The position numbers and the translations under genes were made by a program. Below the pieces are notes generated by a model. It was not told the DNA's origin. It did not search any database and was given only the letters and a program-made list of their open reading frames with translations. 6,748 nt of DNA from Deltaproteobacteria bacterium (GTDB lineage Bacteria; Desulfobacterota_C; Deferrisomatia; Deferrisomatales; JACRMM01): NCBI GenBank assembly GCA_016218905.1, contig JACRCS010000889.1, forward strand, positions 1-6,748, in the 5' to 3' direction. This document shows positions 1 through 6,748 of the stretch, piece after piece (the stretch's first letter is position 1; each line of letters opens with the position of its first letter).

Positions 1-61
1 TCGAAGGATTCGGGCATTTTGTGGAAAGAATTTTCCCAGTGTCTTGCCCGACATTCCCACA

Positions 62-96
62 GGCACGCCGTCGTGGCACGCCGCCACGGGGCGGCG
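62..96. promoter_or_regulatory. Direct and inverted repeat block, candidate activator site
   Basis: The 9-mer GGCACGCCG occurs twice, at 62-70 and 75-83, in the same orientation with a 13-bp period. Overlapping the second copy is a perfect inverted repeat CGTGGC-N5-GCCACG at 72-88. An outer CGCCG (66-70) can pair with CGGCG (92-96) to extend it imperfectly. The palindrome centre lies about 69 bp before the start site predicted from the sigma-54-like element at 122-138. That is a plausible, slightly close position for an enhancer-binding protein. There is no T-run after the hairpin, so it does not look like an intrinsic terminator. Its role as a protein site is inference. Confidence 0.35.
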
Positions 97-121
97 CGGT
101 CGTTCCAGAAGAACCGTCAGC

Positions 122-138
122 TTGGCCCGCAATTTGCT
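122..138 (+). promoter_or_regulatory. Candidate sigma-54 (RpoN) -24/-12 promoter
   Basis: TTGGCCCGCAATTTGCT matches the sigma-54 consensus YTGGCACGrNNNTTGCW at nearly all defined positions. The GG (124-125) and GC (136-137) dinucleotides are both present with the required 10 bases between them. The mismatches are one C for A in the -24 box and C for the weak purine after it. By the usual numbering the start would fall near position 149, leaving a leader of about 157 bases before the protease ATG at 306. I found no better sigma-70-type -35/-10 pair between this point and the gene. Such promoters need an enhancer-binding protein, so expression would be conditional. Confidence 0.5.
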
Positions 139-264
139 TTGGCACTACGCGTCGAGCGCTCCGGCTGGACTGAGCTCGCTTCGCTTGAACGCTGCACCAT
201 ATCGGCCGACAAGTAAGGGAGCGAACGTCTGTCTGCGGAGTTGCCCGACCTGCTGAACACTTCA

Positions 265-291
265 GGGCTGGGACTCCGCGTCCTCAAGCCC
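265..291 (+). promoter_or_regulatory. Leader RNA hairpin abutting the protease ribosome binding site
   Basis: GGGCT (265-269) pairs with AGCCC (287-291). Inside it GGGAC (270-274) pairs with GTCCT (280-284, one G-U pair) around a 5-base loop, leaving only a 2-base bulge. The Shine-Dalgarno stretch begins at 292, the very next base. A stable stem in that place could keep the initiation site open or, if remodelled, hinder it. CCTC at 282-285 could alternatively pair with GAGG at 297-300. Structure is seen by base pairing only; function is inference. Confidence 0.35.
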
Positions 292-300
292 AAGGAGAGG
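292..300 (+). promoter_or_regulatory. Shine-Dalgarno site deciding the protease start
   Basis: AAGGAGAGG lies just upstream of the ATG at 306. The GGAG core (294-297) is 8 bases from that ATG. A second in-frame ATG at 315 would be 17 bases away, too far. This supports the first ATG as the start. Confidence 0.75.
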
Positions 301-305
301 GATTC

Positions 306-1991
306 ATGGGAAGAATGAAGCGATGGAACGCACTGCTCTGCCTCGGGATCCTCGTTCTGACGGCCGGTACGACGTGGGCCAGCCAAGGGCCCTCGGCCGC
401 CCAACGGGCAGCGCTCGGCGCCTTGGAGCGCCGGGCGGGCGAGGCCGTCACCCTTCGCTGGGATGAAGGGCGCGGGGTCGCAAAGTTCATCTCCGGCCGT
501 CTCTTCGGCGGGAGCGCCGCACCCGCCGAGGAGCAGGCGCAGCGCCTCATCGCGGAGGCTGCCCCGCTGCTCGGCGTCCAGGACGTCGCCACGGAACTGG
601 GGCCTGCCGGCACCCGGGAGACGGGGGTGGGGACCTTCGTCACCTTCCAGCAGTTCTACCGGGGCCTCCAGGTACTGGGGGGCAAGATCACCGTACGGGT
701 CAGCGGTGGAGGGGCGGCGACGGTCGCCAACTTCTTCGAACCGGGCCTGTCCCTGGATCCCGTGCCGGCCCTCTCCCGGGAGGAGGCGGAACGGAGCGCT
801 GCCAAGCTCGCCGGCGGCGGGGCCGCCGAGGCCGTCACGCTCCTCGTGGTGCCGTGGGAGGGCAGCACGCGGCTCGCGTACCGGGTTGACTTCCCACTCC
901 GCTCCGAGCCTCGCCCGAACCGCCTGCAGGTGTACGTGGACGCCCGCACGGGAGCGGAAATCCTGGTCGACGACCGGATCCGGCACGACGGGCCTGCCAC
1001 CGGCTCGGGCCTCGGGTCGGACGGGCAGACGAAGTCCCTGGACACGTACAGGGTCGGCACCAAGTACTACCTGGGGAACTATCCCGTTAGCGGCGTTCAA
1101 GCTGTAACCGCCAAGACGTATTCGGCGGGCGGCGGAACGCGACTGCCCGGAACCCTGCTCTCGGACAGCGACAACTACTGGGAAGATCCCGCTGCCGTGG
1201 ACGCGCACTACTACATGAACTACACGGTGGATTTCCTGGCGGCCAACTACACGGACTTCTCCTGGTACGGGTCGAGCGGATTTGCGCGCTCGGGAGGCTT
1301 TATCGCAACCGTGCACTACGACAAGAACTATGACAACGCCTTCTGGGACGGCCAGCAGCTCGTCTTCGGCGACGGAGGCTACATCTTCAGTCCGCTGTCC
1401 GGGGCGCTCGACGTGGTCGCCCACGAGATGACCCACGGCATCACCGAGGCGATCAACGGCCTCGTCTACTGCAAGGAAGCGGGGGCCCTCAACGAGTCCT
1501 GGTCGGACGTGATAGGGATGTTCGTGACGATCGACGCGGGGGATCTCGAGCCCTACCAGATCGGCGAGGAGATCATGAAGATCGCCAAGACGCCGGGCTA
1601 CGAAGGGTACTACGCGCTGCGGCGGATGGACGATCCCCCCTTCCGGACCGACGCCTACGCCTATAACGACTACGTTCCGGCAGACCCTCTGAGTGGCTGG
1701 GGCCAGCCCGGTCACACGTCCGAGCAGTACATCGTCGGCACGTGCCTGCCGACGAACGACTACGGCGGGGTCCACATCAACTCGGGCATTCCGAACAAGG
1801 CCGCGTACCTGATTACCGAGGCGATCGGGGCGGCGAAGGCCCAGCAGATCTACTACCTCGCCATGTTCTATCTCACCTCCACGTCGGGGTTCACGGCCGC
1901 CCGCGACGCGGTCGAGCAGGCGACCCTGGACCTCTATCCGAGCGACCTCTCGGCCGTCCAGAACGCCTTCACCCAGGTCGGCATCCTCTAG
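306..1991 (+). CDS. Secreted M4 (thermolysin-family) zinc metallopeptidase, pre-pro form
   Basis: This 561-residue precursor should be exported and cleave proteins on the amino side of hydrophobic residues, as M4 enzymes do. Residues 1-26 form a signal peptide (MKR then a hydrophobic core ending TTWAS). Residues about 45-225 are the FTP and PepSY propeptide, a chaperone and inhibitor removed on maturation. The mature enzyme probably begins near 227-240. Catalytic parts are complete: HEMTH at 373-377 (zinc ligands H373 and H377, general base E374), GALNESWSD with third ligand E397 and D401, and DYGGVHINSG with H490, the thermolysin H231 equivalent. The chain stops right after the peptidase C-terminal domain, with no P-domain or PPC tail. 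Odd points are two mature cysteines (C389, C480) and loss of most thermolysin calcium ligands. It is a single-gene unit convergent with the efflux operon. Family assignment is secure; the natural substrate is unknown. Confidence 0.96.
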   Translation: MGRMKRWNALLCLGILVLTAGTTWASQGPSAAQRAALGALERRAGEAVTLRWDEGRGVAKFISGRLFGGSAAPAEEQAQRLIAEAAPLLGVQDVATELGPAGTRETGVGTFVTFQQFYRGLQVLGGKITVRVSGGGAATVANFFEPGLSLDPVPALSREEAERSAAKLAGGGAAEAVTLLVVPWEGSTRLAYRVDFPLRSEPRPNRLQVYVDARTGAEILVDDRIRHDGPATGSGLGSDGQTKSLDTYRVGTKYYLGNYPVSGVQAVTAKTYSAGGGTRLPGTLLSDSDNYWEDPAAVDAHYYMNYTVDFLAANYTDFSWYGSSGFARSGGFIATVHYDKNYDNAFWDGQQLVFGDGGYIFSPLSGALDVVAHEMTHGITEAINGLVYCKEAGALNESWSDVIGMFVTIDAGDLEPYQIGEEIMKIAKTPGYEGYYALRRMDDPPFRTDAYAYNDYVPADPLSGWGQPGHTSEQYIVGTCLPTNDYGGVHINSGIPNKAAYLITEAIGAAKAQQIYYLAMFYLTSTSGFTAARDAVEQATLDLYPSDLSAVQNAFTQVGIL

Positions 1992-2020
1992 GCGCGGCCC
2001 AGAGGCGCCGGCGCACGATA

Positions 2021-2050
2021 CGAAAGGGGCGGCATCTGCCGCCCCTTTCG
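2021..2050. terminator. Strong hairpin, probable bidirectional terminator
   Basis: CGAAAGGGGCGGC (2021-2033) and GCCGCCCCTTTCG (2038-2050) are perfect reverse complements, giving a 13-bp stem with a 4-base loop (ATCT). It lies 29 bases after the protease stop. Read the other way, it lies 28 bases after the stop of the small minus-strand ORF. The arms carry AAA and TTT at their outer ends but no long T-tract follows on either strand, so termination efficiency is uncertain. A smaller stem, CGTCC-TCTAG-GGACG (2051-2065), directly adjoins it. Its position between convergent units supports a shared terminator. Confidence 0.75.
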
Positions 2051-2078
2051 CGTCCTCTAGGGACGTGGCAGTTTTCCG

Positions 2079-2147
2079 TCATGCCAAGGACCGGCTAGGG
2101 CAGCCCTCGCTGCAGTGGGCCACCCGCGGAACCATGTAGCGCTTCAT
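2079..2147 (-). CDS. Unrecognised 22-residue small ORF at the end of the efflux operon
   Basis: The ATG at 2147 opens a 22-codon frame ending in TGA at 2081-2079. The peptide starts MKRYMVPRVAHC, continues SEGCPSRSLA, is basic, and has two cysteines in a C-x3-C arrangement (C12, C16). It has no membrane segment or signal peptide. The main support is its initiation site: AAAGGAGGTGA, almost fully complementary to the 16S rRNA tail, 8 bases (from GGAGG) before the ATG. This is the best Shine-Dalgarno in the window. It lies 36 bases after the RND permease stop, on the same strand, and 28 bases before the terminator hairpin, as a last operon gene would. I do not recognise a family. It could be a real small protein, a short modified or metal-binding peptide, the remnant of a truncated gene, or a chance frame after a functional SD. 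One peptide length and one context are all that can be seen. Confidence 0.4.
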   Translation of the reverse strand: MKRYMVPRVAHCSEGCPSRSLA

Positions 2148-2152
2148 GCCGC

Positions 2153-2163
2153 TCACCTCCTTT
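2153..2163 (-). promoter_or_regulatory. Near-perfect Shine-Dalgarno for the small ORF
   Basis: Read on the minus strand the site is AAAGGAGGTGA, matching the anti-Shine-Dalgarno over about ten consecutive bases. From the GGAGG core there are 8 bases to the ATG at 2147. The efflux genes upstream have clearly weaker sites, so this strength argues that something here is translated. Confidence 0.6.
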
Positions 2164-2183
2164 CCTCTGGAATCTTTACCGCT

Positions 2184-5423
<3,240 letters not shown>

Positions 5424-5434
5424 GGAGTCCTCTT

Positions 5435-5451
5435 CCGCGACTACGTCGCGG
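5435..5451 (-). promoter_or_regulatory. Intercistronic hairpin before the permease ribosome binding site
   Basis: On the minus strand CCGCGAC-GTA-GTCGCGG forms a perfect 7-bp G/C-rich stem with a 3-base loop. Its 3' foot lies one base before the AGAGGA Shine-Dalgarno (5433-5428) of the permease gene. It could slow or shield initiation, or protect the downstream message from 3'-5' decay. There is no T-tract, so it is not a terminator. Pairing is visible; the effect is inference. Confidence 0.4.
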
Positions 5452-5454
5452 GTC

Positions 5455-5468
5455 GTCAGTTGTCAGTT
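5455..5468 (-). repeat. Tandem heptamer pair at the adaptor stop codon
   Basis: Read on the minus strand, AACTGAC occurs twice in direct tandem, starting one base before the end of the adaptor's TGA. A degenerate continuation (GACC) follows. Two copies are too few to call an expanded microsatellite. Heptamers of this kind are prone to slippage, and here that would alter only the intercistronic spacing. Confidence 0.5.
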
Positions 5469-6652
5469 CACGGGACTCTCGCCCCTTCCACGAGGCGCTC
5501 GATCCCGTCCACGGCGACGCGCTCGCCTTCCGTCAGGCCCGAGAGGACCTCGACCGACGGGCCGAAGGCCTTGCCAGTCCGGATCAGCCGAAGGCGGGCC
5601 GTTCCGTTGCGGTCGATCACATAGACGCCGGAGAGCTGGCCGCGTTCGACCACAGCCCTCGTGGGGACGGCGAGAATCCGCCTCTCGCCCGTCCGAAAGA
5701 CCGCCCGTCCAAAGAGCCCGGAACGGAGCCCCCGGCCCGCCGGCAGTGACGCCTTGACGACGAAGCTCCGGCTCGCGGGGTCGGCGCCCGGCGTTACCTC
5801 GTCCACCCGCGCCGCCAGCGCCTCGTCTCCGAGCGCCTCGATCCGCACGGAGACGGGCATGCCCCGGCGGATATGCCGGAGCTGGCTCTCCTCCACCGAC
5901 GCCTCGAGGCGGTAGCTGCGGTCGTCCTCGATGGTGAGCAGCGGGACGCCCGGAGCGGCCAGGTTGCCCGGTTCCACGCGCTTCTCTGCGACCAGTCCGG
6001 CCATGGGGGACCGGATCCGGGAATACCCGGCGAAGGTCTCCGCCGTGCCGATCTCCGCCTTGGCCTGGTCCATGCGCGCGAGGACCTGATTTCGCTTCGC
6101 GCGCACGGCGTCGCGGCCGGCGACCGCCCCGTCCGCCTGGGCGGTGGAGGCCTTGAGCTTCGCCTGCACCTCCTCGAACTCCTGGCGGCTCACCGACTGC
6201 CGTTCCAGCAGTGCCTGGTAGCGCTGAAAGGTCGAGTGGGCGAGCTCCTTCTGCGCCTCGGCCGCGACGACGGACGCCTCCGCCCCCTGGATCGCGCGCT
6301 CCACCTCCGTGAGCGCCTCCTCGGCTTCCCGCCTCCCTGCGTTGGCTCGGGCGACCTGGCTCTCGGCCTCCCGGGAGTCGATGACGACGAGGACCTGGCC
6401 GGGGCGCACCCGCTCGCCCTCCCGGACGCGGACCTCCGTGACCGTTCCGACGACTTTCGACGAGAGGACGGTGACGGCCTTGGAGCGTACCGTGCCCGGA
6501 GCTTCGTACTCCTCGGACCCGGTCGTGGGGGTGAGGACCTCGACGCGGACGCCGGTGACGACCGGCGCGGGTTCCACCCGTGCCTGCTCCTTTCGCCCGC
6601 AACCGGCGGCAGCGACGAGGAGGGTGACTACGAGGACGATCGTTCCCTTCAT
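5468..6652 (-). CDS. RND efflux periplasmic adaptor subunit (membrane fusion lipoprotein)
   Basis: This 394-residue protein bridges the RND pump and the outer-membrane channel. A short lipoprotein signal (residues 1-17, hydrophobic IVLVVTLLVA) ends in the lipobox AAGC, so C18 should be lipidated and anchor it in the inner membrane. The HlyD/AcrA order follows. The first lipoyl half is at about 50-91 (VGTVTEVRVREGERVRPGQ). The alpha-helical coiled-coil hairpin is at about 93-206. The second lipoyl half is at about 209-241 (RIRSPMAGLVAEKRVEPGN), then a beta-barrel to about 325 and a membrane-proximal domain to the end. At the hairpin tip R144, L148 and S155 reproduce the spacing of the AcrA RLS motif used to dock TolC. 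The start at 6652 is fixed by AGGAG 7 bases upstream, which overlaps the upstream gene's stop. It is the probable middle gene of a channel-adaptor-pump operon. Confidence 0.95.
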   Translation of the reverse strand: MKGTIVLVVTLLVAAAGCGRKEQARVEPAPVVTGVRVEVLTPTTGSEEYEAPGTVRSKAVTVLSSKVVGTVTEVRVREGERVRPGQVLVVIDSREAESQVARANAGRREAEEALTEVERAIQGAEASVVAAEAQKELAHSTFQRYQALLERQSVSRQEFEEVQAKLKASTAQADGAVAGRDAVRAKRNQVLARMDQAKAEIGTAETFAGYSRIRSPMAGLVAEKRVEPGNLAAPGVPLLTIEDDRSYRLEASVEESQLRHIRRGMPVSVRIEALGDEALAARVDEVTPGADPASRSFVVKASLPAGRGLRSGLFGRAVFRTGERRILAVPTRAVVERGQLSGVYVIDRNGTARLRLIRTGKAFGPSVEVLSGLTEGERVAVDGIERLVEGARVP

Positions 6653-6659
6653 CGGAGGG

Positions 6660-6665
6660 CTCCTA
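6660..6665 (-). promoter_or_regulatory. Shine-Dalgarno overlapping the upstream stop codon
   Basis: On the minus strand TAGGAG merges the TAG stop of the upstream frame (6665-6663) with the AGGAG site of the adaptor gene, 7 bases before its ATG. Ribosomes ending the upstream gene would sit on the initiation site, so translational coupling of channel and adaptor is likely. Confidence 0.7.
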
Positions 6666-6748
6666 CTCGAAGGCGGAGACGTCGGTCAGGCTGCCCGCCG
6701 CTAGGAGCAGGGCCGCGTAACCGACGTAGTGGTCGTACTGCGACGCCA
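6663..6748 (-). CDS. C-terminal end of a probable TolC-family outer-membrane factor (partial)
   Basis: Only the last 27 codons are in the window, entering at the right edge and ending in TAG at 6665-6663. The visible residues include YDHYVGYAALLLAAGSL and end in DVSAFE. The pattern of Tyr-containing helix, small and aliphatic residues, then Ala-Gly-x-Leu, is typical of the last helix of TolC-type outer-membrane efflux proteins, where the chain often closes shortly after such a motif. The position directly before an adaptor and an RND pump, with a coupled stop/Shine-Dalgarno, supports the same reading. The tail is too short for certainty. Any other gene of the operon ending in a helix would look similar, and the start and domain content lie outside the window. 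Confidence 0.55.
   Translation of the reverse strand, partial: ASQYDHYVGYAALLLAAGSLTDVSAFE

Larger units (their letters stand above)
1..305. other. Gene-free leader region upstream of the protease gene
   Basis: I see no credible gene in this stretch. Short open frames on the plus strand (19-216 and 44-256) have arginine/serine-rich, low-information translations, no good ribosome binding site, and no resemblance to a known family. The first 60 bases are visibly more A/T-rich than the rest of the window, including an imperfect inverted repeat GGAAAGAATTTTCC at 23-36. Further along come a direct/inverted repeat block (62-96), a sigma-54-like promoter (122-138) and a hairpin next to the ribosome binding site (265-291), each listed separately. 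The neighbouring gene to the left lies outside the window, so this may also include its 3' flank. Confidence 0.6.

Noticed and set aside
74..90. A second sigma-54-like TGGCACG at 74-80 (and TTGGCAC at 139-145)
   Set aside because: Neither has GC at the required 10-base distance; the positions hold CG instead, so only the element at 122-138 qualifies.
19..256. Two short plus-strand open frames in the leader region
   Set aside because: No Shine-Dalgarno, no recognisable sequence, and they overlap the promoter-like and repeat elements. Chance frames fit better.
117..1775. A 552-codon minus-strand open frame opposite the protease
   Set aside because: The opposite strand encodes an unmistakable M4 peptidase with all catalytic motifs. 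This frame is Val/Arg/Gly-rich shadow sequence with no recognisable domain.
1984..2061. 9-bp direct repeat TCCTCTAGG at 1984-1992 and 2053-2061
   Set aside because: One copy includes the protease stop codon and the other lies beside the terminator. There is no mobile-element gene between them and no target-site pattern, so chance is likely.
2079..2081. TGA of the small ORF read as selenocysteine, with the downstream hairpin as a SECIS element
   Set aside because: The hairpin begins about 28 bases after the TGA and has a plain 13-bp stem with a 4-base loop, and the read-through frame resembles no selenoprotein. A terminator explains it better.

Overview
The window is high-GC DNA from a Gram-negative (diderm) bacterium. 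The evidence is a lipoprotein-anchored periplasmic adaptor, an RND inner-membrane pump, the probable tail of an outer-membrane channel, and a secreted thermolysin-type protease. Nothing here fixes the phylum. The style would fit an acidobacterial, myxococcal/desulfobacterial or related environmental lineage, but that is only an impression.

Left part (1-1991, plus strand). A gene-free leader of about 300 bases precedes one secreted M4 (thermolysin-family) zinc metallopeptidase with signal peptide, FTP/PepSY propeptide and complete catalytic residues. The leader holds a close match to a sigma-54 (-24/-12) promoter at 122-138. Upstream of it lie a direct repeat and an inverted repeat (62-96) that could be an activator site. 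A hairpin at 265-291 directly abuts the ribosome binding site.

Middle (1992-2183). This is the junction between convergent transcription units. It contains a perfect 13-bp-stem hairpin (2021-2050) that probably ends transcription from both sides. On the minus strand there is an unrecognised 22-codon ORF (2147-2079) with a near-ideal Shine-Dalgarno sequence, placed as the last gene of the efflux operon.

Right part (2184-6748, minus strand). This is a tripartite efflux operon read right to left: the 3' end of a probable TolC-family outer-membrane factor, a lipoprotein periplasmic adaptor with an intact TolC-docking RLS motif, and a full-length RND permease with the paired TM4 aspartates. The adaptor's Shine-Dalgarno overlaps the channel gene's stop codon. 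The adaptor-permease gap is 44 bases and carries a tandem heptamer and a 7-bp hairpin. Together these genes should build one envelope-spanning, proton-driven exporter; its substrate cannot be told from the sequence. The protease and the pump are convergent neighbours with no evident functional link.

No RNA gene, CRISPR array, insertion sequence or clear novel multigene system was seen. The items most worth a second look are the small cysteine-containing ORF, the sigma-54-type protease promoter, and the protease's altered calcium-site residues with its cysteine pair.
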